64,000 nt of DNA from Medicago truncatula (taxonomy: Eukaryota; Streptophyta; Magnoliopsida; Fabales; Fabaceae), in the NCBI RefSeq assembly GCF_003473485.1, contig NC_053048.1, positions 31,864,755 through 31,928,754 on the forward strand, written 5' to 3'. Under the pieces are notes generated by a model. The model was not told where the DNA came from. It did not search any database and was given only the letters and a program-made list of their open reading frames with translations. This document shows positions 1-10,994 of this stretch, in pieces. Each line of letters starts with the position of its first letter. Within the stretch, counting starts at the first letter, position 1. A program made the position numbers and the translations under genes.

Positions 1-317
1 TTTAATATTGCTTTATTATTCTTTAGCTGCATATATAATATAAAGAGTTTCGGAAGAGTGAAATTTATATAATATAAAGAGCTTCAGAAGAGTGAAATTC
101 AAAATGGTGATGATACTGTTGGGCTTTGATTTCCCCCTTTTGAATTTTAAAATTTATAAGTGGCAAAAGGAATTTGCTTGATTAATTGTTTGAGTATTAT
201 TACTAGTGTTTTGTAGTGTTGCAAACAGTGTTCTACATAGTTTAAGGTGCTTGTGTTTCCTGTGATAACGCCATGCTGCAACAACCTTGCTGAAAGTTTT
301 TTTGTTTTACCTTTCAG

Positions 318-1048
318 TGTGATTCAGTTTTGCTCCACGTCATTTGCCTACTATGCACAAGCAACTGCAGCCCAGGAAATATTTGGTCACACTTTGCAGT
401 CTCTTCGTGGAATTAAATATTTGTACAAGTGAGTTAAGATGGATTTCTCGTTTCTTCTGCTTCTCCTTCCCTTTACTTTTACTGGCAAAGTTGTACCTTA
501 TTTTGGTAACTAGTAACTAGTAAATTCAGACCACACGGTGACAAGCCTTATTATTTTTCCATCTTCCCATTTGATAAAACCCCATATTTTTAATTGAAGT
601 CCTTTATAAAACCTTGCTTCAAACCAAAATCGACAAACAATAATATCTAATATGAAGGCTGTTGTCAGACATGTACAGTAAAATTTGGCATGACATGTTT
701 TAATCAAAAGGCCTGTAGAACTTGTTTCTATTTATTTATCTTTTAGAAGTAGTCTCTACGATTTCCAAATTGGTTTAGTTTTTGACTATTGTCTATTTTC
801 CGCGGTGATATTGTATGACTTACTGGTTATCACATTACAGGTACAATGTATTTCAATATGCATTTGTTATTTTGGCCGGCTTGACCTTTGTGTACTATGC
901 TGCCGTTGTAAGTTTATCTCAGAAAGGGATCTTCCCCCTCTTTTTTATGTATGTTACTATTCTTGCTGATACTAAAAGATTTTCGATTTGAAATTATCAG
1001 GGATGGAGAAGAAAAAAGCCTAGCGGCAGGTTCCAATTGTCTACATGA
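318..1048 (+). CDS. 3'-terminal exons of an unrecognised membrane protein
   Basis: Three exons can be read on the plus strand: 318-428, 841-907 and 1001-1048, ending in TGA at 1046-1048. Each has AG before and GT after, and the phases join cleanly. The first exon encodes a hydrophilic stretch with the words [20 protein letters not shown]. The second encodes a hydrophobic segment, [20 protein letters not shown], that could span a membrane. The third encodes a short basic tail, [14 protein letters not shown]. The 5' part lies outside the window or in exons I did not find in positions 1-317. I do not recognise the family. One membrane helix followed by a basic cytosolic tail is what can be seen. 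The gene points away from the GDSL array and is unrelated to it. Confidence 0.6.
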
Positions 1049-1640
1049 GGTGTGGCTTAGCCCTCAGACCGTTTTGGAATTTCTTATCTCTTGTCATATC
1101 CTTCCTTCAGTGGTTTTTATCTTTGGATATGCTTTGCCTAGATTTGTTTCGTGTTGAGAGCTATAGGGTAAGCTGATCATCATCCGAGTAGAATCATTTT
1201 ATGCAGTTGACTCATTAGTTGGGTGATTGAGCTGCAACTTTGGGTCATTGCTTCTTTTGCCGCCCTTGTATGTATCATGACTTTCTTTGTCTGATTTGTG
1301 TTATTCACTTTTGTTCAATATATATGTAATTAAATGTAACGTTGCGTGCACGAAATTGTACTGGATTCCCACAAGACTATGAGGTTATGCAACCCTTGCC
1401 AAAGAAAAAATTGTAAGAGCAGTTTTTAATTTCATTGTTACGTTATTTGTTCAGAGGTTTGTGCAGCTCATTCTTTGTGTAATATATTTCTAATGATATG
1501 AACTAGTAGACCTTCAGAATGTGCATTACCGTTTTCAAGTCTTTCGTTGAAAGTTGTTGATTACATTTTTTTTTTTACATTCGTATAAGAAACAAAGCAA
1601 TTAATTAATTTATATTTCGAAACCCAATTTACATGATACT
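1049..1640 (+). other. 3' flank of the membrane-protein gene
   Basis: AT-rich sequence after the stop codon at 1048. The first few hundred bases are probably the 3' UTR. I see no other coding signal. Confidence 0.35.
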
Positions 1641-1672
1641 CTTTCAGTTTCCAATGCAATAATAACCCAATT

Positions 1673-1936
1673 AACGTTTCAAAATGAATGTCGTTTTAGC
1701 TAAAAAAAATTGTTTCAAAATGAATCTTTTTCTTTTCAATTATACCCTTCAATTAATAATAGTCAAATCAATAGTCAATTACATGACTTCCAAAATATTA
1801 TTTTTTCTTTAATGAAAAACAAATCAATAGTAAATTATGATAATGTGGTAAAATAACATCTCTTTCTTTTAATTAATACATTTTTTAATATATGTGTAAA
1901 AACTTTAAACAACATTCATTTTAAAACGGATGGAGT
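1673..1936. mobile_element. Stowaway-like MITE
   Basis: The left end reads GTTTCAAAATGAATGTCG and the right end reads CATTCATTTTAAAACGGA before GGAGTA. These are inverted copies of each other. Ends of this kind with TA at the border are typical of Stowaway/Tc1-mariner MITEs. The interior is AT-rich and non-coding. The same family is present at about 32.73-33.04 kb. Confidence 0.6.
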
Positions 1937-2034
1937 AGGTAACAAAAGCCGCAACATAGAAATATGTTTGTCTCCAAAATTAACTATAGGATGTGTTACT
2001 TAACTTAATAACTCAATATAAACATTGAATTTCA

Positions 2035-2240
2035 TTAGTTCAACTGTCAAATTTTACCAAATTTTCAAAATATTTGGTACTTCATTAAAAATAATGTCAC
2101 AAATTTTATAAATTTTTCAAACTATTTGGTACTTCATTAATAATTTCACAAACGTTATAAAATTTTCAAACTATTTGGTACTTCATTACTTTCACAAATG
2201 TTACAAAACTTTCACACTATTTGGTTGGTATTTCATTAAA
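2035..2240. repeat. Short tandem repeat, unit about 55-60 bp
   Basis: The phrase CTATTTGGTACTTCATTA recurs, preceded each time by a variant of TTTACAAAATTTTCAAA. At least four degenerate copies run head to tail and stop at the edge of the LINE remnant. Confidence 0.65.
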
Positions 2241-3394
2241 CTTTGGGGGTGCGGTATGGGGGAAGGCTGCATTTTGGTGGTGAAGGAGGGTCGATTTGGT
2301 GGCTTAATTTGAACCAAATTCGACCGGGGGAGGGGCATATAGATGTCAGGTGGTTGGAGGATAATATTATTAGGAAGGTTGGGATGGAAAGTCCACTTTA
2401 TTTTGGGAGGATCCGTGGCTTGATGACGTTCCTTTAGCTAGGTCTTTTTGTAGGCTGTTTGAGTTAGCGGAGAATAAGCAAGCCACAGTGGAGGAAATAT
2501 TTTTGATGGGGTGGGAGGTTGATGGAGAGGGGTAGAAGTGGAGGTGGAGGTTGCATGCGAGGGAGGAAGGGTAGGTTGGAAAGTGTGCGGACCGTTTGTC
2601 TTCTATTGTTTTGTAGGTCGGTGTGGATGATAGGTGGGTGTGGAAGCTTCATTCTTCACACAATTATACAGTTAAGTCAGCTTACAATTACTTAACTGCG
2701 ACTGACATTGTTCCCAATGAAGGTTATAATCATTTGTTGTGGCTCAAGGCGGTTCTATTAAAGGTGAATATATTTGTCTGGCGCCTGTTTATGAATATAT
2801 TAGCGAAGAAGGACAATTTGTGTAGGAGACACGTTCTTGATTTTCCCAAATTTCTTGTTCGGCATTGTGTGGAGGGTTAGAGGACTTGGACCATTTTTTC
2901 TTCATGTGTGATTTTTATGGGAGGCTATGGCTTCTGATGGCGGGTAGGTTAGAATTTCTACAGTTTTACATGGGAATATTCTAGCTCATTCTACTCATTT
3001 TGAAGGCATCGGCGATTATTCCAAGAACTCTCGGACGACTTTTAATATTATTTGGATTTCGGTTCTCTTTATCATATGGAAGGATCGTAAGAGAAGGATT
3101 TTTCACAATAAGTTGGAATAGCTTGCGTTGCTTGCAGAAAAGGTTAAGCTCCAAACTTACTGGTGGTTGAAAGCGTACTTTATTCTATTCGATTTTGACT
3201 ACTCTTCTTGGAGATTAAATCCTTTATGTTGTTTACAAGTTGTTTTGTAATTTAATTTTTCTGTTGCTTTTCGGCTCGTATTGCAGCCTAACTGTTGTGT
3301 AGTTTCTCAGATTCCAGTCTCTTCCGACACTTCTTGTGTTTGAGGGACTATTTTAAATTTTTAATATAATTTCGCTTAACTTCTTAAAAAAAAA
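2241..3394 (+). mobile_element. LINE remnant, 3' half of ORF2 with A-tail
   Basis: Degenerate non-LTR retrotransposon on the plus strand, broken by stops and frameshifts. Recognisable parts in order: the linker after the reverse transcriptase (RWLEDNIIRKVG), the zinc-binding zf-RVT region (KSAYNYL, WLKAVLLKVNIFVWRL, KKDNLCRRHVL), then the C-terminal block (IIWKDRKRRIFHNK, WRLNPLCCL). It ends in a short A-run near 3386-3394, as expected for a LINE 3' end. The 5' part is missing. It is not functional. Confidence 0.8.
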
Positions 3395-3991
3395 GTGCAT
3401 AATAAACTTTTACAAAACATAAGTAAATATCGATGGTTAGATTACACAGTTAAGAATTTTGGTTTATATTAAACTTTGTGCTTAATAACAACAAATATAA
3501 TATGTCAATAATCAACCGCCAGAATAGTAAACTCATTGTTTGTATTGAGTTTTTTTTTAAGAATAATTTATTTCAGTAACTTTTAAAGACAAAAAGTCCC
3601 CGTTATATTTGCTCAAAAAAAAAAGTCCCCGTTATAATTTTTTATGACATAAGACCATGTATAATCTTTAGCCAAAACCATAAAATAAAACAATGATGTA
3701 GTTACAACAATTGGCTCAATTAAAGCACAAAGTCAAACATCACTAATCACATGATGAAAAACCAGATCACCTTATTATTGTTGAACAAATGTAAGATTAA
3801 AGACTGCCATAATTTCTTAAGCCCACCAATTGGCTTAACTTGAGCACAAACAAAATCAAATTTCACTACTCACATGGTGAATAACCACGATCAAGTCATG
3901 ATCACCCATTTATTATTGAACATATAAAATTGAAGACTACCATATTTCCCTAGGCAAATTCCCTAAGGATCCTTGAATTTGGGACATAAGT
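3395..3991 (-). other. 3' flank of GDSL paralogue 1, with duplicated unit
   Basis: AT-rich flank downstream of paralogue 1. Positions about 3700-3960 hold two head-to-tail degenerate copies of a unit marked by CAATTGGCT, CACATGGTGAA and TATTGAACA. The same unit lies at 16081-16370 and 29560-29790, downstream of paralogues 3 and 4. It is therefore an ancestral 3' flank copied along with the genes. Confidence 0.6.
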
Positions 3992-6810
3992 CTACTCCCA
4001 CTCCCAATCCTCACCATGTGGGAATGGAATATTGGAGATATTAATAGTTTTCGTTGGATCCAATGGATGAATTGGATCAAACGGTGAATCTTCTCCAAAT
4101 TCAACTGGCATTGTCTTCCAATATAGATTTGGTTCCCACTCTGCTTCTTTGATAACCTTAATTATTTCCTTTGACACCATTTCACTCCCCTCAGCAGAGA
4201 AATGAATTCCATCACTAAAAAATAACCAAATCATCTAATTAAATCATTGAAATGCAAATTTGATATATATTTATTAATATAGGGACATACATATATGAGA
4301 GCACACTTACATGAAACAAACTTCTTTCCAATCATCTCTTCTCTGAATTAAAGACCACAAATCAATGGCCTTGATGTTCATATGACTACACATATTTAAA
4401 AGTGCATCTGAATATTGTTTACGAACTTCATTTGTCCTTATTGCTTTCCCAAATGCATCACTGGATTGATTACAACAATTTGTTTATATATTACAGAAAA
4501 GTTAGGAATTAAGAATCTAATTGGTTCTAGAATTTTCTGTGACATTATAATTAAATTAACAATAAAAAATAGCAAACCAATTGTATGTATTACATGTTGC
4601 CTTCTGTTTGCTCGTCACCGATGGGAGGACAACTGAGGAATATAAGGCGAGTCTTCGGTGAATTTATCTGTCAATTTCATTAGGAGTTGTGTCAAACTTA
4701 CATTCAAGATCATGAGATAAATGTTGAATTTTATGTACAATAATTTTTCATCAGTTTCTTTTCTTTCTTTTTTACCATACCACAATGGTGTAGTTTCGGA
4801 AGGAATTTACCAAATTAAGATAGGAAAATGAAACTCAACTATGACAAATTTTACCTTTAGATAATTAGCAATCTTACACATATTTTGAATGTATTCCTCC
4901 AATCGTACATGAGGACCGAGACCACTTGGATGTGGAAGATGAGAATCATTACCACCAAAATACACAATCGCCAATGCTGGTTGGTCTCGTTGCTCAATGG
5001 AAATCTTTATTAGAGATGACCAATAACACAAGGGTCAATCATTGTCGACAAAATTTTATAATCACATTCAAATATAAACAAAAACTTATGTGTGTTGTGA
5101 ACCTTATTCAGCAAGATCATTATAGTATGTTTAATACTATGTAAATCAATATAATCTTCTCAATTTGACAAATAAAAAACCACTCATTAAAAAATTGAGA
5201 TAATGCCTAAAAATATTGCAAAGGACAATACTTGTAGATCAATACCTTAGGAAAAATATCATCCACAACTTGTAGACCACGCGTTGAATTCCAACCAGCA
5301 TATCCCCGCAAAACTATATCAACCTACATGGTGTATGATAAGTAAAAAAGTCGTTGATTAATGTACTACTTTCTCCGTTTCAAAATACATGTCCATTTTA
5401 GAGAAATTTTTTGTTTCAAAATACATGTCCATTTCATAGTTTAAGGATACATTTTGTCTATTTTACCCTTGTCTACCAATTAATTGGATTCTAGATTTTC
5501 TCCACAATAATTATTTTCCACTAATAAATGTTGACCCAATTTTAAGCAGATTTACTCATGCACTCTCCCAAGAAATTATTTTCCCATGACTACTGCACTC
5601 TAATCCATCGTAACTAACTACTCCTAATTAATTGGACTCTCTAATTTGTTTATAAAAATTGAGTTTTTATAATTAAAACTACCGAAAAAAAAATGGAAAA
5701 CAAAGGAAAGTCTGTGAAAGTTGAATCTCTGCACAATGAAAGAGTTGAAGACTCTTTTTTCAATTGAGTTTAAAAAAAAAATTGATAACCGAAGCATGAT
5801 AAGAGAAGTTGAAAAAAAATTGTATTGGCATGCTATTTTCAATACATAACCGCAGCAAAAACAATGTGATTTACTAGATGAACCATATGTATTGGTATTG
5901 TCAGTATGTATTGGTATTGAAGGATGATTGAATTTAATTAATTTTGGTATTGGTATTGAGAGTAATTATGAGATGGGGTAAATAAATGTAAAATGGAGGA
6001 AATCAAAGACAAGGGTATAATAGGAACTTTTGTGTCAAACTAGCTTGTCCTTGGTTACTGCAATTTCTCCAAAATGGACATGTATTTTGAAACGGAGGGA
6101 GTATTAACTACTCCTATTAATGGCACTTATAAATGTAACTTTACTCTAATGCTCGTTGAGAAAGAGAAACATGTGACTTCGTGTCTGGTTTATAGACACA
6201 TAAATGTAACATTTTATGTGTAATATTGTAAACTGAATTGTATTGTAGTAATACTAGTACTATATATATTGATTCTAATATCGAAATCCTAATTCAATAA
6301 ATTATAGCTGCTCTATAGTCGTAGAGGTATGCACCATTGGTAGAACGGATTTTTGTTTCTTGTTAATCTTCTGTTACTAATTGCTGTTCTAACATATTTT
6401 TTTTCGTATGAAAAAATCAGCTTGAGAGGATGACAATCTAGTCCAATGGTAGGAAGACTTGTGGCTTAAAGAACATCTACCGAGATTTCTTGTCCGTAGA
6501 TGAAAACAAACACCACTTAAATTTCACACATAACTATGTTATATTGGGTTCAAATTCAAGTAAAAGTGTCCAACCTAAATTCCAACATTATAAGTTGAGT
6601 TAACCCTTACGGACCACAAAGGGATTTATATTTAGCTATAAATTTTCTCAAAAAGTACTTAAAAAAAGAGATGGATGTTACTACGGTTGTAAGAGGAAGG
6701 AATTAGAGTACCTTACGACCGTACAAATGAGCAAGAGTAGCTCCCCAACCTTCACCATAATGATTGTATTGAACAATGGAAGAACCAAACAACACAAATT
6801 TAGGCCTCAT
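3992..6810 (-). CDS. GDSL esterase/lipase, CPRD49-like, paralogue 1
   Basis: Predicted SGNH-fold carboxylester hydrolase of the CPRD49 / isoamyl-acetate esterase subfamily. Its natural substrate is unknown; small acyl esters are typical of the family. Exons: 6712-6810, 5246-5323, 4855-5004, 4594-4667, 4311-4460 and 3992-4214, giving 257 residues. Block I is FGSSIVQ with nucleophile Ser11 (this subfamily has GSS in place of GDS). Block II is GYAGWNS with Gly43, block III is GGND with Asn78, and block V is DGIH with Asp185 and His188. All the catalytic and oxyanion residues I can identify are present. I see no signal peptide or membrane segment, so it is probably cytosolic. Oddities: three extra codons at the start of exon 3 (EQRDQPA where the others have EQPA) and Cys in place of Arg in the NMRKIA motif. 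Intron 1 carries a 0.7-kb MITE. The start is the first ATG in frame, at 6808-6810. Confidence 0.82.
5367..6102. mobile_element. Stowaway-like element in intron 1 of paralogue 1
   Basis: The left end contains CCGTTTCAAAATACATGTCC and the right end contains its inverse, GGACATGTATTTTGAAACGG, followed by AGGGAGTA. These are typical Stowaway/mariner termini with a TA border. The left terminal motif is present twice in a row. The interior is AT-rich with no recognisable transposase. Confidence 0.7.
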
Positions 6811-6884
6811 TGCTTCTAACTTATCTTATTTCTCAATAAACACAAAGATACAAATGATGCGAGACTATGCATCATGAGGCAGAG

Positions 6885-6891
6885 ATTTATA
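6885..6891 (-). promoter_or_regulatory. Probable TATA box of paralogue 1
   Basis: TATAAAT on the minus strand about 75 bases upstream of the ATG. The same element, as TATAAG, is found at a similar place before paralogues 3 and 5 and before the ghost exon at 21.1 kb. That conservation supports it. Confidence 0.5.
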
Positions 6892-6894
6892 CTA

Positions 6895-7095
6895 GGTGGT
6901 TATTAGTTTTTTACTAGCCACGTTTAATTTTTTATAAGCCACGTTAACCTTAATTTATTTGTAGTTTTGTTCAATAAAATTGGGCTTAAGATCCATACAG
7001 ATAGTTATTAATTTTTTATAGACATTTTTATTTTGTATAAGTCACGGTTTTCATGGAAAGCCAGCTGCAACCTTAATTTATCTGTAGTTAATTCA
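6895..7095. repeat. Two imperfect direct repeats upstream of paralogue 1
   Basis: A unit of about 110 bases containing TTATTA-TTTTT, ATAAG-CACG and CCTTAATTTAT-TGTAGTT is present twice. It lies in the 5' flank of paralogue 1. A related segment follows the ghost exon near 21.17 kb. Confidence 0.5.
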
Positions 7096-7261
7096 TGAAA
7101 GGAAGTAACAACAGGATAGCAGTCAATGAACGCCAACTCGCCAATTAAATATGATGAATTTGGTATTTTCCTACAAACAATTAAATATAGATGAATTATT
7201 TGATACCCTTGTAACTGAAAGCTATCGAAACGTATCAATAACATTTTTATAGTTCTTATTC

Positions 7262-7570
7262 TTAAAGTTCAAAATCCACAACAGCTTGTTGATTTTTGGC
7301 TGATTTCTATGGTGAGATGCATGTATAAGGTTTTAGCAAAAGTCTTAGCAAACAAATTGAGGAAAGTGATGGGAACTTTAGTTTCAAACTCTCAGTCAAT
7401 TTTTATTAAAGGTAGACAGATTTTGGACGGAATTCTTATAGCAAATAAAGTAGTGGATGATACCTGAAGGTTAAGAAAGGGAGTTGTTATTATTTAAAGT
7501 TGGTTTTGAGAAAGTTTTTGATTCGGTTGATTGGAAATTTCAGGAAAGAGTAATGTTAAAAATGAATATT
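7262..7570 (+). mobile_element. LINE reverse-transcriptase fragment
   Basis: Plus-strand fragment reading DFWLISMVRCMYKVLAKVLA, then NKLRKVMG, QSIFIKGRQILDGILIANKV and a stop-interrupted ESFDSVDW-like end. This is the palm/fingers region of a plant LINE reverse transcriptase. It contains in-frame stops and is isolated from any other LINE domain on this strand. Confidence 0.8.
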
Positions 7571-7861
7571 CCTACCTTATAGTGGAAATGGATCATACAA
7601 TGTGTTAGCCAAACCCGACCTTGGGGGAGTGCAAGGTGCTCAACCAAGCCGGACCTCCAAATATTATGGGCCTAAAAAAAAAATTAAGTCTAATATCCAC
7701 CCCCTACTTAAATAAAAAAAAAAATATGTTACTTCTTTTTCTTTCTTCGGTACACGTTTTAATTTTTTTAGACTCTAGTTCTTCTTTTTGGACATAAATC
7801 TGATGCTATCAAACTATTCTCAATTTGTACAATCACTTTATCAGTTAATTTGAAAAGCTAT

Positions 7862-8212
7862 TTCATTGAAAGAAAACATTATAAGGTGAAACCCATGCAA
7901 AAGGGTTGAGCCACCGACTATGATAATTGAAAGCAAAAGTATGGTTATTTGCTTTCAAACACCAAAAAGAGAATAACTTAACCTTGTCCAAAAGTTGATA
8001 CATATGATCTTCCTTTTGATTAAAAATCCTCTTGTTCCTTTCTTTCCAAATTACCCACATGCTCGAGAACCAAACCAACAACAAAGTATAATGAAGGGAT
8101 CTGGAATAACTTCCTAACTAAACAAACTGAATCAAATGACCCAATATACATGACGGATCGGCTGAAGATATACCTAATCATTCACGAATAAGAGACCAAA
8201 TAATGCCCGCAA
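7862..8212 (-). mobile_element. LINE 3' fragment abutting the stop of paralogue 2
   Basis: Minus-strand C-terminal piece of a LINE ORF2, with VIWKERNKRIFNQKEDH, LLDKVKLFSFWCLKAN and SRWLNPFAWV. It is near-identical to the fragment at 16434-16911 beside paralogue 3 and sits at the same place relative to the stop codon. The insertion was therefore inherited by duplication or conversion and did not occur twice. Confidence 0.8.
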
Positions 8213-8216
8213 TATA

Positions 8217-10524
8217 TCAAGGCCAGTCTACATCTTCAGGGAAAGGCACGTTGGAGTAATTAACAGTTGTCTTCCCATCAAGAGAAACTATATCATAAGG
8301 TGAATCTTCTCCAAATTCAGTTGGCATTAGCTTCCAATATAGACTTGGTTCCCACTCTGCTTCTTTGATTACATTCAATATTTCCTTTGTTACTATTTCA
8401 CTCCCCTCATTTGATAGATGAACTCCATCACTAAGAAATAATCAAACCACCTAATTAAATTACGGATAAACAAATTTGAAACATTATAGTTTAGGTGCAA
8501 ATAAATGAGACCATACTTACATGAAACAAACATCTCTCCAATCATCTCTTTTCTGAATTGCAGACCACATATCAATGACCTTTATGTTCATCTCACGACA
8601 CATATCCAAACATGCATCGGAATATATTCCACAATCTTCATTTGTTCTTATTGGTTGCCCAAATTCATTACTGGGCTCATTCAAACAATTTGTTAGAAAG
8701 TATATATCATCGTAGAATAATTAGGAAATGAGAATATCAAAGGTTATTACATGTGATGCTTCATTTGTGCCTCATTGATTGGAGGATTACTGAGAAATAT
8801 AATACGAGTTTTCTGTGATAGGCTCTGTCAATTATTAGGAATTATGTCAAAATTAACATTCATAATAAAAAAATTAACAATAAAAACAAAAATTTATTAT
8901 TGATTATAAGAGGAAATAAAATATGAGATGAAATTTATACACAAAGTACATAAGAATTTCATGAAGCATGAAACTATTCTTCAGTTTATTTTTTATGCAA
9001 TTGTGTCGTTTCAAAAGAAATTAATCAAATTAGAGTTGTAAAAAATATTACTAAAATAGGTTATGTGATAATAACAATTAGTAAATAAGAAGATGAAACT
9101 CTAGTATGACTATTTTAACCATCAAATGATATTGACACAAAAATACATTTTGACATCAATTTGGATAGTTATTGAATTTAAATATGTGATTAATTATGTT
9201 TAGAGGATTGTTAATGAATATAACAATAACAATATATTGCATCTCAACAACCATCCATTGAACACAAATACATAATGCACCATGATTTTGATTTATTTTT
9301 TTTAACTATGTATTCTATGTACATAACTGCATAGATAAACCCCTCAAGCTTTATAAAACTTAAATGGACTGCAAATTCTTACTAAAAGTTTTAATCATGA
9401 TGAATGTTTAATGTTGAATTCAAACATAAGACTTTGGTAAAGTTAAAAGAGACATGTGTCATCTCTTTTAAACGTTATTGTGTATTTTGAATATCATTAA
9501 CTATATTTTCGGATATTCAAAATATAAATATATTCATTAAACATTTTTTTAAGGAATATATTCATTAAACATTTAAATTGGGTTCTAATATACATGATTT
9601 CTATATGGATAGCAATCTTTTACCATTATATGGATAGCAATCTTCCTCATATTTTCTATGTATTCCTCCAATGGTACATGAGGACCAAGACCACTTGGAT
9701 GTGGACGAAAAGAATCATTACCACCAAAGTAGACAATCACCAATGCTGGTTGTTCAGCGGCATTCTGTATTAGAGATGAAATATAAAAAACATTAAAACT
9801 TATATGTATCTGTTGCAAAACTTATTTAATAATTCTAGTCTCTAAATATCATGATTATACTATTTTAGACAACTAAAAGTGGGAGAGAAAAAATATCAGG
9901 AAACCACTTTATTGCAAAAGGAAAAAAATATAAAAAATCAAAATCGCCCGTAGAAAAGTAAGGATCAAAATGGCTATTACAATACTTGAAGAACTGCAAT
10001 TAAGTTGCCTTCAACATGCATATGTTCAATACCTTAGGAAAAATTCTATCCAAAACTTGGAGAGCATGCCTTGAATTCCAAGCAGCATATCCCCTCAAAA
10101 CTATATCAGCCTACATCAAATCAATGTTAGGTTTTCCAAAAAAAATTGTGACAGTGATATAAGTTTTATAATTTCTAATATTTGCCTATATATGTGATTA
10201 TCTAAACTCTTATTTTTCATAGGCAATATTTAATTATAAGTGAAAAATTTATAAGTACACCTTATATTTTGAAAGACCGAAGAGACTTTTGATATTCTAG
10301 AACATAGATTCGAACTCGTTTTTTTTCATTTGGTGTGTGATCTTGGTCACTAGACTCTTTTATTTCGAAAATGTACATAACCAATAAAACGTTACGGTAT
10401 TAATAGTCAGAGGAAGAAATAATAATACCTTACGAGCGTACAAGTGAGAAAGTGTAGCTCCCCAACCTTCATAGTAACTGTATTGAACAATTGATGAACC
10501 AAACAACACAAATTTAGGCCTCAT
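8217..10524 (-). CDS. GDSL esterase/lipase, CPRD49-like, paralogue 2 (Gly to Ala in block II)
   Basis: Predicted SGNH ester hydrolase, same six-exon plan as its neighbours: 10429-10524, 10033-10110, 9624-9764, 8751-8824, 8521-8670 and 8217-8430, giving 250 residues. Ser11 in FGSS, Asn74 in GGND, and Asp181 and His184 in DGVH are intact. In block II the sequence is GYAAWNS, so Ala42 replaces the Gly that in SGNH enzymes helps form the oxyanion hole. Lower activity is possible. An in-frame ATG at 10615-10617 would add 31 residues (281 in all), made of partial exon-1 copies; I prefer the internal ATG because paralogues 3 and 5 start there. The stop lies directly against an old LINE insertion. 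Paralogue 2 shares its 3' end with paralogue 3 and its 5' end with paralogue 4. Confidence 0.8.
10291..10369. mobile_element. SINE-like relic in intron 1 of paralogue 2
   Basis: Contains GATTCGAAC, close to a tRNA B-box, followed by GTGTGATCTTGGTCACTAGA. The same relic lies in intron 1 of paralogues 3 (20085-20168), 4 (31713-31798) and 5 (37621-37708), but I do not see it in 1, 6 or 7. It resembles the 3' part of the better preserved SINE at 37.08 kb and marks the common ancestor of paralogues 2 to 5. Confidence 0.45.
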
Positions 10525-10880
10525 TGTTGCTCCCCAACTGTGCAATGGAAGAACCTTCTTTATTGCTCCCCAACCTTCACCATAATATGATTGTATTGAA
10601 CGATGGAAGAACCTCATTATTGTTCCTAACTTATCTTATCTCTCAATAAACACAATTGATGATTTTATTTTTTAATTTTGATGATTTTTGTGTATTTAGT
10701 AGGGAGTTCGATGATTAAAATAAATTAATTAGATGGGAGAGAATGATTGTTCAAAATAGATAGAGAGAAAGTTACCAAAGAGAGAGAATTGAAAGGTAGA
10801 TAATCTGCATCCCATAACTTATGAGTTGAAATAATTTTCTCTATCTTCTCAATGTTATGATCAGATGGTGTATTGTTTTG
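10525..10880 (-). repeat. 5' insertion with partial exon-1 copies, paralogue 2
   Basis: Directly upstream of the ATG lie two truncated exon-1 copies. One is like paralogue 1 (TATGGTGAAGGTTGGGGAGC on the minus strand). The other keeps only GGTTCTTCCATTG joined to GTTGGGGAGC. Then come about 250 bases matching 32090-32320 upstream of paralogue 4. Paralogues 3 and 5 lack this block, so it is an insertion. Confidence 0.65.
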
Positions 10881-10994
10881 AAGAGAAGCACTGCATCAGT
10901 TCAAGGAAGATAAATGGATTAATCATTAACATACTCAAGGCACTGAAAAGGTATCAGATGTGTAAACTAATGGTGTAGCAATTTTTTTGACATA

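Noticed and set aside
4926-5144. Plus-strand open frame over exon 3 of paralogue 1, with similar frames at 19247, 30870 and 36926
   Set aside because: They are the antisense of the conserved GGND exon. The repeated HEDQDHLDVEE-like product simply mirrors the minus-strand coding sequence.
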